This document shows positions 47,581 to 56,911 of a stretch of 64,000 nt of DNA, piece by piece. The DNA is taken from contig AP018280.1 in assembly GCA_004296455.1 (NCBI GenBank), positions 124,001-188,000 of the forward strand. The letters are read 5' to 3'. Positions within the stretch are counted from its first letter, which is position 1; each line of letters begins with the position of its first letter. A program made the position numbers and the translations under genes. Source of the stretch: Calothrix sp. NIES-4101. GTDB lineage: Bacteria; Cyanobacteriota; Cyanobacteriia; Cyanobacteriales; Nostocaceae. The notes under the pieces are model-generated. The model was not told where the DNA came from. It saw only the letters and a program-made list of their open reading frames with translations, and searched no databases.

Positions 47581-48384
47581 ATGTACATCATGATAGATAA
47601 GAAAAAGCGAAATCTTTTGATAAAGTTTATTTTAAGTATTCTACTATTAGTAATCATATTTTTCCCTTTTGTGGTAGTTAATGCTGGCGAAAGAGGCGTA
47701 TTAATGAAGTTTGGCGAAGTTCAAGAAAAAATATTAGGAGAAGGATTGCATTTAGTAATACCCATAGTTAACACAGTTAAAAAATTAAGTATTCGTGTGC
47801 AAAAGCAAGAAATTTCTGCCGAAGCATCATCAAAGGATTTACAAGAAGTGTATACAGATGTTGCGTTGAACTGGCATCTTCTCCCTGAAGAAGTTAATTT
47901 AATTTTTCAAGAAATTGGTGATGAAATACAAGTTATAGATAAAATTATTAGTCCAGCAGTTGAGGAAGTATTAAAGGCTGTAATGGCAAAGTACACTGCT
48001 GAAGAAATTATCACAAAGCGGGGTGAAGTTAAAGATGGAGTCGATAACTTATTAGTAGCACGGCTCACTCACTATCATATAGTAATTGATGATATTTCTT
48101 TGGTTCATGTACACTTTTCAGAGCGATTTAGTGATGCAGTTGAAGCAAAGCAAATAGCAGAACAAGATGCAAAAAAAGCAGAATTTATTGCAATTAAGGC
48201 AATAAAAGAAGCAGAAGCAAAGGTGAATTTAGCTAAGGGAGAAGCAGAGGCGCAAAGGCTAATTAAAGAAACTTTAACACCCGATATAATTCGTAAACAA
48301 ACAATTGAAAGATGGGATGGTAAGTTGCCTAAAATTGTTAATGGGGGACAACTTAAGTTTGATGTCAGTAAATATTTAAATTGA
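47581..48384 (+). CDS. SPFH/prohibitin-family membrane protein
   Basis: The 267-residue protein has an N-terminal membrane helix (FILSILLLVIIFFPFVVV) followed by the SPFH/Band 7 domain (NAGERGVLMKFGEVQEKILGEG in two parts, ISVR-like LSIRVQKQEI, and DVALNWHL). Toward the C-terminus is a long charged coiled coil (EQDAKKAEFIAIKAIKEAEAK in parts). Such proteins form membrane-bound oligomeric scaffolds. Start choice between ATG 47581 and 47590 is uncertain. It has no Cys and few Met. No operator is seen. Confidence 0.88.
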   Translation: MYIMIDKKKRNLLIKFILSILLLVIIFFPFVVVNAGERGVLMKFGEVQEKILGEGLHLVIPIVNTVKKLSIRVQKQEISAEASSKDLQEVYTDVALNWHLLPEEVNLIFQEIGDEIQVIDKIISPAVEEVLKAVMAKYTAEEIITKRGEVKDGVDNLLVARLTHYHIVIDDISLVHVHFSERFSDAVEAKQIAEQDAKKAEFIAIKAIKEAEAKVNLAKGEAEAQRLIKETLTPDIIRKQTIERWDGKLPKIVNGGQLKFDVSKYLN

Positions 48385-48486
48385 ATATGTTTGGTTATAA
48401 TTCATATATTTATTAACAAATAAATTATTAATATCATGGTTCGCTTTATTTTCGATTACACATGTTTTTGATTACAAAACTTATAA

Positions 48487-49227
48487 CTATTTCTCATTAT
48501 CACTCAATTTTTTGAGACTTTCACCTGGTGAAAATATCAGATAAACGCTCACACACCAAGCCAAAGCAAACAACCATCCTGCTAATATATCACTAGGATA
48601 ATGAACTCCCAAATATAACCTTGTCCAAGCAATTATTAGTACAAATAAAATTCCAAAAATCACAGTTACTAATCGCCAATTAGTACGCCAAGTTAATATA
48701 ACTAAAAGTGTAATAAATGTCATACTAGCCATTGCGTGCCCACTGGGAAATGCAAAACCAACTTTGTGATATGTTGATTCCCAAAGGTGAGGGCGGGCAC
48801 GATGCATAAATTCTTTCGCTGTTAAGTTAATAATAGCGCTGCCAACACTTGTAGTGATTAAATAAGCCCCAAGTCGCCATCTTTTTTTGAAAATTAATCC
48901 TAAAGCAATTAAAACCAAAATTGGAATCAGAGTTTTAGGCGAACCTATCTTAGCTAAAATAACTGCTAGTACATCTAGTTGTGGTTCTGCTGTTTGATGA
49001 ATTGCAAGTAAGATTGGTATATCCCAAGGAAAGCCAACTTGATTTTGCCAAATCTTAACAGCGATGAGTGTAAATATTTGCAAAGGTAGATAAATACCTA
49101 GCAGTAGTAACAGTATAAAAGTCCATATTGTACTAGCAACTTTTACACCAGTTTCTAGTTTATTTTCTAAGTTATCTGATTGAGTTTTAGTTTCCAATTC
49201 AGAAAAATTGTTGTTGTGTATTTTCAT
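48487..49227 (-). CDS. PAP2-family membrane phosphatase
   Basis: The 246-residue protein has about six membrane helices and all three PAP2 motifs: KEFMHRARP (Lys and Arg-Pro), PSGHAMAS (catalytic His), and WTRLYLGVHYPSDILAG (Arg, second His, Asp). It should dephosphorylate a lipid phosphate or undecaprenyl pyrophosphate at the outer face of the inner membrane. It is convergent with the SPFH gene. No sulfur link is evident. Confidence 0.9.
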   Translation of the reverse strand: MKIHNNNFSELETKTQSDNLENKLETGVKVASTIWTFILLLLLGIYLPLQIFTLIAVKIWQNQVGFPWDIPILLAIHQTAEPQLDVLAVILAKIGSPKTLIPILVLIALGLIFKKRWRLGAYLITTSVGSAIINLTAKEFMHRARPHLWESTYHKVGFAFPSGHAMASMTFITLLVILTWRTNWRLVTVIFGILFVLIIAWTRLYLGVHYPSDILAGWLFALAWCVSVYLIFSPGESLKKLSDNEK

Positions 49228-49265
49228 AATTAGCTATTATTAAAGTAAGAAAAATTTTAATAAGT

Positions 49266-49538
49266 ATGGCAGTGTTAGTTGTGAATAACTTATTTTTTAT
49301 ATTGGGAATACTTTTCTTGACTATTTCCGTAATTGGCCAATCCAAGTTATTATTTTTAGAAATCAATCCTGGATGTTTTGGTCGGTTTCTAGCTTTAATT
49401 CTTGGTGGTTTAAGCTTATATTTAGCACTACCTCAGGGAACTGTAGCAATTCCCAATCTTGATTTTTTGAGAACTTTTGTACAAAATATGATTCCAGAAT
49501 TTACAAATATGGTGAAACAAATTCAATTGTTTGATTGA
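49266..49538 (+). CDS. Small membrane protein (90 aa)
   Basis: Two hydrophobic helices are visible (LFFILGILFLTISVIG and FLALILGGLSLYLALP), then a short soluble tail ending in FTNMVKQIQLFD. It starts 38 bp from the divergent PAP2 gene. The ribosome binding site is weak. No family is recognised. It could be a genuine small membrane protein of unknown role. Confidence 0.5.
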   Translation: MAVLVVNNLFFILGILFLTISVIGQSKLLFLEINPGCFGRFLALILGGLSLYLALPQGTVAIPNLDFLRTFVQNMIPEFTNMVKQIQLFD

Positions 49539-49640
49539 GGGCTAGTTGATTTAGGCATGAGACAAGTTTAATCTCAATTGCAATCTTAAATAATTACTTA
49601 TTAGACTCATGCCAAGACTAAATACAAAAATTGCATCAAA

Positions 49641-50180
49641 TTAAATATAAGCTCCTACAAGACTATAACTTAAACAAGTTATTACTAATAAGGTAATTAC
49701 AACATAAATAAAGTTTCGTGCTTGAAGGAAAGCAAATAAAGAGATGATTACACGCAAAATAGGAGTTGCCACAAGTATGATTAATCCTAATTGAATAATT
49801 GCGCGATCGCTACCTGCTAAAACAGCATTTACTACACCTTCAGGAGAAGAAAATTGTTCTGGTTCTCCTCGGAAAAATGTATATTTAGCAGGTTGATCCC
49901 ATTGATGAACTAAGTATATGATACCACCAAATAAAACTACCGCACTAGCTAGTAAAACTCCGTACTTGAGTAAATTACTAAGTAAGTTCTCTAACTGTTG
50001 CTCATTTTCTGCTTTGGTAAAACTTGTGTGAATATGCAGCGATAAATCAGTATTTTTTGCCTGTTCTTTTAATGCTTCAATTTCGCTATCTATTTCCTCA
50101 TTTTGTAATGGGAACACATCGACTTCGCTTTTAGCAGATGTAGAGGAAAAAGAACGCCACAATAAATCAAAATTACCCAT
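49641..50180 (-). CDS. DUF1634 membrane protein, TauE partner
   Basis: The 179-residue protein has a variable N-terminus (about 65 residues) and the DUF1634 domain with three helices: LLKYGVLLASAVVLFGGIIYL, AIIQLGLIILVATPILRVII, and FIYVVITLLVITCLSYSLVGAYI (each given in part). DUF1634 genes are habitually found beside TauE/SafE genes, and here only 3 bp separate it from tauE, so the two are translationally coupled. It probably acts with the exporter. Its precise role is unknown. Confidence 0.85.
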   Translation of the reverse strand: MGNFDLLWRSFSSTSAKSEVDVFPLQNEEIDSEIEALKEQAKNTDLSLHIHTSFTKAENEQQLENLLSNLLKYGVLLASAVVLFGGIIYLVHQWDQPAKYTFFRGEPEQFSSPEGVVNAVLAGSDRAIIQLGLIILVATPILRVIISLFAFLQARNFIYVVITLLVITCLSYSLVGAYI

Positions 50181-50183
50181 TAA

Positions 50184-51017
50184 TTAAACCCCAATCAAAC
50201 TGTTGTAAACCATCTTTAGTGCCATTGCAACTAATACAAAACTAAAGATTATTCTTAAAACTTGAGTTTTCGCACCTACAAGAATTTTTGCGCCCAAAAA
50301 AGCACCTGGTAATACACCTAACATGACAGGCATTGATAAACCGGGATCAATATAACCTCTGGCTAAATAAACACCTGCGGATGCTGCTGCCGTCACACCA
50401 ATCATAAAATTGCTGGTGGTTGTAGATACTTTAAATGGAATACGCATAACATTATCCATTGCCAAAACTTTAAATGCACCAGAACCAATCCCTAATAACC
50501 CTGAAGTGATTCCAGCGATAAACATGACAATAAATCCACCCGGAACAGCATGAACTTGATAAGGTATAAAACCATCAGGAGTTGGATAAGCACCATTCAA
50601 TTGTAAGTAGTTTGCACAAACGTCTTGAGACTCATTTTCTGGAACTTCGCGTTTGGGTTGTTGGGAGAGATATGCAGAATACAGCAGTATGATAGCTAGT
50701 ACAATTGTCAGTGATTGCACAGAAACTTTTGTTGCGATTAAAGCTCCAGTAATTGCTCCTATGGTTGTGGCTACTTCTAAAAACATTCCTAATTTTAAAT
50801 TTGTGTAGCCTTGTTTTATATATGTAGATGCTGCTCCTAAAGAAGTAGCAATTACTGAGACTAAAGATGCTCCTACAGCATAACGAATATCAACAGCAAA
50901 TACTGAAGTTAATAGAGGAACAATAACAACTCCGCCACCTAAACCCGTTAATGCACCTATCAAACCAGCAGTAAATGAACCAACCCAAACTAATAATGAA
51001 AATTCGAGAATATTCAC
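50184..51017 (-). CDS. TauE/SafE-family permease (sulfite/sulfonate export type)
   Basis: The 277-residue protein has about eight membrane helices in two repeated halves. The repeat glycines are GALTGLGGGVVIVPLLT in the first half and SGLLGIGSGAFKVLAM in the second, the family signature. Relatives export sulfite or sulfoacetate, or import sulfur compounds, across the inner membrane. It heads a pair with the DUF1634 gene. A second family member lies at 57903. In a sulfonate-degrading island, sulfite export or thiosulfate/sulfonate transport is reasonable, but the direction is not readable. Confidence 0.9.
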   Translation of the reverse strand: MNILEFSLLVWVGSFTAGLIGALTGLGGGVVIVPLLTSVFAVDIRYAVGASLVSVIATSLGAASTYIKQGYTNLKLGMFLEVATTIGAITGALIATKVSVQSLTIVLAIILLYSAYLSQQPKREVPENESQDVCANYLQLNGAYPTPDGFIPYQVHAVPGGFIVMFIAGITSGLLGIGSGAFKVLAMDNVMRIPFKVSTTTSNFMIGVTAAASAGVYLARGYIDPGLSMPVMLGVLPGAFLGAKILVGAKTQVLRIIFSFVLVAMALKMVYNSLIGV

Positions 51018-51152
51018 ATTTAACTTCCCATTTGAGTTTTCGAGATAGGGCGTGTTAATAAAAACAATACATGATTTTTGATTAATCTAGTGTTTGAAGT
51101 TATCACTCACGTACCCTGCAAAACTTGTATGTAATTTGTTTCTAACTCGTCT

Positions 51153-51809
51153 CTAATCAGCCTCCTCGCCAGCTAAAAGAGCGTCAGGAACTCTAGCAGC
51201 AATATTTGTTTCTGAGACATTGGGAATATACCAGTTAATATCGCCAGCTTTGAAGATTTTATTGGGAGTTATATTCAATTCTAACGCTCCTGTCTCAGAA
51301 TTAGTTTTAGCTATCAATTGTGTTCCTTTTAATATTTTGATAGCTGCGGCACCCGATATTTCTTGGTTATTTAAGCTAGTAATTTTGGTATCGTTAGCCA
51401 AATAAATACCCTGGCAATCCCATCCTGTTGGTGTTGTTTCACTAGGAGCAAGAAAATAAAGTGCATTATCGAATTCAGATTTTGATTTTTCTACTTTAGG
51501 TCCATAAATAGCAATGGTTTTATCTGTTTGGTTCCGACATTGTCCCCAGTTAATGCCTTTTTCTAAGGCGTATTGTTGAAAAGATAATTCATCAATTCTT
51601 TTTTGAATATCTTCAACTGTGAAAGATTCAGAGAGTGTTTGTCCTGATTTGGCTGCGGATAGTTGATTTTGTAAAATATCAAGCGATTTTGTCACTTCAA
51701 TATAATCAGGACTTTTTGTGATTTTTGGTGCATCGGCTAATGATGGTTTCGCAAAGAGAAAGTTGAGAATAATGATTAAGACAAGTAATATATAGTTAAA
51801 TAATTTCAT
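51153..51809 (-). CDS. Exported protein of unknown family (copy 1 of a paralogous pair)
   Basis: The 218-residue protein has a signal peptide (YILLVLIIILNFLFA, cleavage near SLADAP) and a mature part paralogous to the gene at 51898-52533. Shared blocks are WGQCRNQT, WDCQGIYL (here) versus WNCDGIYL, GTQLIAKTN, and a C-terminal WYIPN/WSIPN. The two Cys are conserved in both and probably form a disulfide in the periplasm. I do not recognise the family. It lies between CadD and TauE genes on one strand, so it may be an accessory of that transport cluster. Start ATG 51809 has GGAGAA upstream. Confidence 0.75.
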   Translation of the reverse strand: MKLFNYILLVLIIILNFLFAKPSLADAPKITKSPDYIEVTKSLDILQNQLSAAKSGQTLSESFTVEDIQKRIDELSFQQYALEKGINWGQCRNQTDKTIAIYGPKVEKSKSEFDNALYFLAPSETTPTGWDCQGIYLANDTKITSLNNQEISGAAAIKILKGTQLIAKTNSETGALELNITPNKIFKAGDINWYIPNVSETNIAARVPDALLAGEEAD

Positions 51810-51820
51810 GCTTCTTTTCT

Positions 51821-51850
51821 CCTAATTTCAACTAATTTCAACTAATTTCA
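51821..51850. repeat. Three tandem 10-bp repeats (CTAATTTCAA-type)
   Basis: CTAATTTCA A occurs three times head to tail at 51821-51850, just before the ribosome binding site of the gene that starts at 51809 (minus strand). Ten-bp phasing of A/T tracts could bend DNA, but no function is established. Confidence 0.45.
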
Positions 51851-51862
51851 AAAAATATCTGT

Positions 51863-51889
51863 GTAGAGACGTAACATTTTACGCCTCTA
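51863..51889. terminator. Hairpin repeat between the two exported-protein genes
   Basis: TAGAGACGTAA and TTACGCCTCTA flank a short loop. It resembles the 19868-19899 hairpin and belongs to a repeat type common in cyanobacterial spacers. It could end transcription after the 51898 gene. Confidence 0.5.
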
Positions 51890-51897
51890 AATTGTCT

Positions 51898-52533
51898 TTA
51901 ATCTTCTATGGGTGCGTTAGGAATTTGAGAGCTAACATTGACTGCGGTTAAGTTAGGAATAGACCAGGTAGTTTCGCCTGTTTTGAATACTTTTGCAGGG
52001 CGAACATTTAATTCAAATGCTCCTGTTTCTGGATTCGTCTTGGCGATTAATTGAGTGCCAGGTACAACTTTTAATGCCAGGGGTTCTGTTAATTCTTGAA
52101 CTTGACTATCGTTGGGATTTAGACTAGTAACTTTTACTCCAGTTGGCAAATAAATACCATCACAATTCCATTCATTATCTGTGATTTTACCATTGCCCAA
52201 ATAGTACAAAGTTGGCTCTTGATTTTTCTTAGCTTTATGGGCATACACTCCTAAAGTTTTCCCTGTTTGATTGCGACATTGACCCCATTCTAAAGCTGTT
52301 TCGAGAATGTATTTTTGTAGAGCTAAATCTCCTATTTTTTGCTCGATTTGCTCTGGTGTATACTCAGATTTTTCTGGTGCTATTTTGGCTTGAATTAGTT
52401 CGTCTAGAGTTTGATTTACTTCTGCATAATCAGGAGTTTGTGTAAGTCTAGGAGGGTCTGCCCAAGAGGGTTGAGCGATGAGCAAATTAATTGAGAGAGT
52501 GAAAATTAATAAAGTTGTTTTGAAGAATTTCAT
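51898..52533 (-). CDS. Exported protein of unknown family (copy 2 of a paralogous pair)
   Basis: I chose ATG 52533, giving 211 residues with a clear signal peptide (TLLIFTLSINLLIA, cleavage near SWADPP). The frame extends to 52659 but that part overlaps the CadD gene. The mature protein shares with copy 1 the two-Cys pattern (WGQCRNQT, WNCDGIYL) and GTQLIAKTNPETGAFELNV. Apart from those two Cys the mature protein has almost no sulfur. The role is unknown. It follows the CadD gene by 70 bp, probably in one transcription unit. Confidence 0.75.
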   Translation of the reverse strand: MKFFKTTLLIFTLSINLLIAQPSWADPPRLTQTPDYAEVNQTLDELIQAKIAPEKSEYTPEQIEQKIGDLALQKYILETALEWGQCRNQTGKTLGVYAHKAKKNQEPTLYYLGNGKITDNEWNCDGIYLPTGVKVTSLNPNDSQVQELTEPLALKVVPGTQLIAKTNPETGAFELNVRPAKVFKTGETTWSIPNLTAVNVSSQIPNAPIED

Positions 52534-52603
52534 GTTGTTTATCCTTTGTTTTATGGATAGGTAGTGAACTTGATTTATACGCAAAAAGGCAAAGATATTG
52601 AGA

Positions 52604-53260
52604 CTATTTGAAAAGGCTAAATGTATCACTATCAATGAGAATAAAAATTCCCAAAGCAATCAAGACAAAAGGTAAAATACGGTGGCTATAACGAGTGAAA
52701 ACATTAGCAATCGCCGGATGACGGGTAAGTTGGTAAGCGGTGTAACACCAAATTCCAATCATAATGAAGAAAATGCTTAATATTACTCCTAAACTAATCA
52801 AATTACTACTGGCAAATAATGGAATGTAAATACCAATGTTATCTCCTCCATTTGCAAAGGTTATTGCTGCAACTTGATAGGTTTGGGGGGAAATAATACT
52901 AGCAAATATCGTCATTATAGACATGTTCCCTGAAGGTGATTTTAATTCCTCTGATACTGTCTGGATTTCGTGTTCATTACTTTTTTTATTGATGAGATGC
53001 TTGACACCGATAATAATTGGCAGTAAACCGAGTATTCCAATCCACTTTTTATCGATAATTAAGCCACCAAAAAAACCAGGTAGACTCGCGAGAATAATCG
53101 CCAAAAAGCCGAGATATTTACCAAAAATTATGTGTCTGCGCCGAAAAGTGGAGTTATCTACTTGCGCGAAGAAAATCATCGAGATGATAATATCATCAAG
53201 GTTGGTTGCTGCAAAGGATGCAATAGCTGCGATCGCGACTTCGGCAAGTTTAAACATCAC
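52604..53260 (-). CDS. CadD-family (cadmium resistance-type) transporter, copy 1
   Basis: The 218-residue membrane protein of the CadD family has five or six helices. Family blocks are AATNLDDIIISMIFFAQVD, LPGFFGGLIIDKKWIGILGLLPI (in part), and ANGGDNIGIYIPLFA. Named members confer cadmium resistance in staphylococci, but three copies beside TauE and cysteine synthase genes here suggest another substrate, perhaps an anion or thiol compound (inference). It follows the second CadD gene by 35 bp. Confidence 0.85.
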   Translation of the reverse strand: MMFKLAEVAIAAIASFAATNLDDIIISMIFFAQVDNSTFRRRHIIFGKYLGFLAIILASLPGFFGGLIIDKKWIGILGLLPIIIGVKHLINKKSNEHEIQTVSEELKSPSGNMSIMTIFASIISPQTYQVAAITFANGGDNIGIYIPLFASSNLISLGVILSIFFIMIGIWCYTAYQLTRHPAIANVFTRYSHRILPFVLIALGIFILIDSDTFSLFK

Positions 53261-53295
53261 TAGTTAAATATCACCAAATTATTTTTTAGCCTACA

Positions 53296-53997
53296 TTAAT
53301 TCTCTTCCGCTTCTGCCGTTGGTTTATATTTTTTGACTATTCCCATGAGACATAGGCAACTCGCTACTAAAGCTAAGGGGTGTAAGGCTTCGCTTTCTAA
53401 GATAATAAATACTCCCAATCCTACCAATACAAATGGAACTAAGTTGCTACCATAACGGTTCAAAATATTGGCAATACTTTTTTGACTAATGAGTTTATAA
53501 CTGGCATAGCACCAAACTCCTACAAGTAAGAAGAAAATACAGAGGATAATTAGTAATCTGAACAGGTTACTATTGGCAAATAGTGGGACATAAATGCTAA
53601 CGTTATCGCTGCCATTGGCAACAGTAATCGCAGCAACGCTATAGGTTTGTGGAGAAAGGAAACTCGAAAAAGGAGAATTTTCGGCTTGGATAAATTCATC
53701 ATTCTCTTCCTCGGAATTATCGCTATTTTGATTTAGCCAGCTACTCAAACCAATTGCGATGGGAGCTAATCCCAGTAGTCCTATCCAGTGGTCTGGTAGT
53801 ATTAAACCACCAAAAAAACCGGGAAGACTGGCAATTACTAAGACACTAAAACCAAGAAATTGACCAATGACAATATGCCGACTACGGAAATTGTGATTTA
53901 TTTGGGAAAACCATAGTGATAATATGACCAAATCATCTAGATTTGTGGCTGTAAACGCTGTTATTCCTGTAGGAATTGCGGTAATTAATTCTTCCAT
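53296..53997 (-). CDS. CadD-family transporter, copy 2
   Basis: The 233-residue paralogue of the previous gene has ATNLDDLVILSLWFSQIN near the N-terminus, ASLPGFFGGLILPDHWIGLLG, an acidic cytoplasmic loop (NSDNSEEENDEF), and ANGSDNVSIYVPLFANSN. The acidic loop is absent from copy 1. The two genes are adjacent and on the same strand, so they may act as a heteromer or be a simple tandem duplication. The APC permease gene lies 93 bp upstream. Confidence 0.85.
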   Translation of the reverse strand: MEELITAIPTGITAFTATNLDDLVILSLWFSQINHNFRSRHIVIGQFLGFSVLVIASLPGFFGGLILPDHWIGLLGLAPIAIGLSSWLNQNSDNSEEENDEFIQAENSPFSSFLSPQTYSVAAITVANGSDNVSIYVPLFANSNLFRLLIILCIFFLLVGVWCYASYKLISQKSIANILNRYGSNLVPFVLVGLGVFIILESEALHPLALVASCLCLMGIVKKYKPTAEAEEN

Positions 53998-54090
53998 CTG
54001 GCGATTTTAGATTTGAGATTGGTTTGTGGTAGCGCTAAAGCGCAAAAACGAAGATAAGGACGGGTTACAGTTCAACTACTCACTGAATAA

Positions 54091-55569
54091 TTAATGTTTT
54101 TGATTGTCATTGAAGCGGATATGAATTGCATCGATCGCTTTCACCATTTTCTTCACCATTTTGGGCGATCGCACTCTTTGCACAATAAACCATCCACAAG
54201 CCATCGCTAGATAGCTGAGAAACAGATAAGGAAATATGTTATAGGGTGCTTCGGGGACTGGAAACAATTGACTACCAGGAATTCCCACACTACCTAATAG
54301 GGGAATAAACATGAATCCGATCGCAACTAATGAAAAAACAATATCTCTACTCTGTAGTTGCTGAATTTTATGCAGGTATATCGGTGCAGCTATTGCTATC
54401 AAAATATAAACGGTGACAAATCCAAAACTGGCGATCGCTCCCAAGTATCCCATACTGTCAAACAGTTTGGTGTTAAACATCGCCATCACTGCGGGGATCA
54501 AGAATGTCAAGAAGGAACACATTGTCACGGCAATATGAGGAGTTTTGTTTGCTGTGTGTGTATTTCCTAACTTGGCGTGGAATAATCCGTGACGTGCCAT
54601 CAAAAAGAATATTCTCGCAGCAGGATTAATACTTCCCAGAACGCAAGCAAAGAAACTCGCAAGTGCCCCTAAACCGACTAATTCACCCAACCATCCCAAA
54701 CCGATTTGTTGTGAAAGATAACCCAGGGGTTCCTCGGCTTGAGTAATGTCTACTCCTGAACTGCGAAATGCCAAAACTTCAATGTAGGTGGTGCAGATGA
54801 AAAATAAACCCGCAAGAATCACACTTCCCAAAAGCGATCGCGGAATCGTTTTTAATGGATTCTTTGCCTCATCCCCCAAGGTTGTCGCACTTTCAAACCC
54901 TGAGAAAGCGAACATTACCAATACCAGTCCAGTGGCTATACTTCCCGGTTTTACGCCACTCAAAGTCAACTGGGGTACATCCACCGCAAAACCATGATGT
55001 GCCCAAATGATTAGACACAATATGCCAATTAAAGCGATCGACAAACCTTCCATCCATAGCATTGCTACTGCTGAAAGCTGAATATCTTTGTAACCTGCAT
55101 ACCAGGCAATTCCTGCACCTAATGCCAGTAAAGTAATACTCGATGGATGAATTCCTAAATGACCAATTAATACACTACTAAAGTTGGCAAACCCGCACAG
55201 CACTGACATTGCAGTGAAGAGATAAGCAAGTACCAAACTCCAGCCACAAATTACACCTGCTGTTGGACCCAGACCTTTGACAATGTAAGAATACAATGAA
55301 CCAGGAGAAGCCGAACGACTCGCAAATTGATTTATATTAATACTGACAAATACTAACCCCACTAACCCAATCACCATACTCAACCAAGTACCGTCCCCTG
55401 AAAGGGCAACAATCAAGCCGACATTAGAAGCTGGTATAGTGGTTGGAGCTATGACTGCGAAAGATTGAGCAAGAACTTCCCCAAATGAAAGACAGTGTGA
55501 CTTTAACCCATGAAAACTTTGTGCCGAGACTTTTTCCCGGTTGACATCAAAATTAAATTCACTGGACAT
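54091..55569 (-). CDS. APC-superfamily amino-acid permease
   Basis: The 492-residue protein has about twelve membrane helices and APC signatures: FAVIAPTTIPASNVGL, SPGSLYSYIVKGLGP, FAFSGFESATTLGDEAKNP, and GSINPAARIFFLMARHG. It imports or exchanges an amino acid or amine; given the surroundings, a sulfur amino acid or glutathione fragment is possible but not shown. It is divergent from the LysR gene, and the 400-bp space between them holds a lone TACCGTA (55876) without a good partner half. Confidence 0.88.
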   Translation of the reverse strand: MSSEFNFDVNREKVSAQSFHGLKSHCLSFGEVLAQSFAVIAPTTIPASNVGLIVALSGDGTWLSMVIGLVGLVFVSININQFASRSASPGSLYSYIVKGLGPTAGVICGWSLVLAYLFTAMSVLCGFANFSSVLIGHLGIHPSSITLLALGAGIAWYAGYKDIQLSAVAMLWMEGLSIALIGILCLIIWAHHGFAVDVPQLTLSGVKPGSIATGLVLVMFAFSGFESATTLGDEAKNPLKTIPRSLLGSVILAGLFFICTTYIEVLAFRSSGVDITQAEEPLGYLSQQIGLGWLGELVGLGALASFFACVLGSINPAARIFFLMARHGLFHAKLGNTHTANKTPHIAVTMCSFLTFLIPAVMAMFNTKLFDSMGYLGAIASFGFVTVYILIAIAAPIYLHKIQQLQSRDIVFSLVAIGFMFIPLLGSVGIPGSQLFPVPEAPYNIFPYLFLSYLAMACGWFIVQRVRSPKMVKKMVKAIDAIHIRFNDNQKH

Positions 55570-55969
55570 CGAAAATACCCCTGGTAAGTCGGTCGAGCTA
55601 TCAGCTATTCCACTCGACTTTTACTTCAAGTTTTTTGTAGCCAGCGATATCGCAATTCGTGCTTAGGTTCTAATTTATCTCCCATTAGAAATAAAATCAA
55701 ACACTCTTTGTTCTTAAATTAATAAATAGAAGTAATTGAACCAACATCTTAACACGCGAACACTATTTATTTTCCACAACATGAAAATAAAGCTTACCCA
55801 ATCAGCCTTTAAGGCTTAAGCAAGCTAGAAAACTCAACCTATAGACAATTAAAAACCAAAAAACACATTGTTGATTACCGTATTTATACTATTCTCAACT
55901 CTGTCTAATTACGAGTATGAAATGTGGCTTTTGTTCATTGCTGTACACAAATATCCAGGGACATATTGA
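55570..55969. promoter_or_regulatory. Divergent promoter region, APC permease / LysR
   Basis: This is the 400-bp spacer between divergent genes. GATTACCGTATTTATACTATTC (around 55873-55894, given here in full at 22 bases minus ends: core TACCGTA at 55876-55882) resembles one dyad half, but the other half at 19-bp spacing is absent. LysR regulators usually control the divergent neighbour, so a LysR-type site is likely here as well. Confidence 0.35.
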
Positions 55970-56911
55970 ATGGCGAGAATGACACTAGAACAGTTACGAA
56001 TCTTTTTGGCAGTTGCCGAACATTTACATTTTACCCGTGCAGCAGAAGCATTATATGTGACACAACCTGCGGTGAGCGCAGCAATCCAAAGTTTGGAAGA
56101 GGAGTATGCTGTGCGACTATTCCATCGGATCGGTCGCCATATTGAAATTACAGAAGCAGGTATATTGCTGCAACAAGAAGGGCAACAAATTTTAGACAAA
56201 GTATATTTGTGTGAACGGGGTTTACGGGAATTGAACGACTTACAACGGGGAGAACTCAACCTGGGATCAAGTCTGACTATTGGCAACTATTGGTTACCAG
56301 AGAGAATAGGCGAATTTCAACGCCAATATCCCCGCATATCTGTGAAATGTACGCTCGCAAATGCAGACACAATCTGCACTGGCACAGCAAATGGACAATT
56401 TGATATTGGTTTAGTTGAAGGTGAAGTACATCAATCCCTAAAAAATATTCTGGAAGAAGAAATTGTCGGCAGTGATAGACTTTTGATTGTTGTCGGTAAA
56501 TCCCACCCTTGGTATGGGGAATCACAAATACCTCTGACAGAACTGACTCAAACAGGATGGGTGATGCGGGAATCTGGTTCAGGTACACAACAACGGTTTG
56601 AGCAAGCCTTGGAAAGTTGGGGGATCAATCTCAAGCAGTTAAATGCTATTTCCGTCTTGAACAGTGGGGAAATGGTGAAAGCAATCATTGAAAGTGGCAT
56701 GGGTGCAGCAGCTATTTCGGAATTGATGGTCAAGAAAGAATTGCAACTCAAGACCTTACGAGCGATCGCAATTATAGATGATCGCGATGGGAGGGGAATG
56801 CTATCGGAAATTGCTCGACCTTTTTTGAAGCTAAAACATCGTCAACGCTTTCAAAGCAAGGTGTGTAAAGTATTTGAGCAGATGTTGGTGTCTGCCACAA
56901 TACCATCATGA
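55970..56911 (+). CDS. LysR-family transcriptional regulator
   Basis: The 313-residue protein has the N-terminal winged HTH (MTLEQLRIFLAVAEHLHFT, then TQPAVSAAIQSLEEE and VRLFHRIGR) and the periplasmic-binding-like effector domain (ELNLGSSLTIGNYWLPE, GQFDIGLVEGE, MRESGSGTQQ). It belongs to the CysB/CbbR-like type by length and layout. It may control the divergent APC permease or other island genes; its effector could be a sulfur or carbon metabolite. It is not the best candidate for the 26-bp dyad, because its own promoter lacks a complete copy. Confidence 0.9.
   Translation: MARMTLEQLRIFLAVAEHLHFTRAAEALYVTQPAVSAAIQSLEEEYAVRLFHRIGRHIEITEAGILLQQEGQQILDKVYLCERGLRELNDLQRGELNLGSSLTIGNYWLPERIGEFQRQYPRISVKCTLANADTICTGTANGQFDIGLVEGEVHQSLKNILEEEIVGSDRLLIVVGKSHPWYGESQIPLTELTQTGWVMRESGSGTQQRFEQALESWGINLKQLNAISVLNSGEMVKAIIESGMGAAAISELMVKKELQLKTLRAIAIIDDRDGRGMLSEIARPFLKLKHRQRFQSKVCKVFEQMLVSATIPS

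Noticed and set aside
55876-55882. TACCGTA between the APC permease and LysR genes as a sixteenth operator
   Set aside because: The partner half at 19-bp spacing is missing and the central ATCGA is out of register by one base; kept only as a weak half-site.
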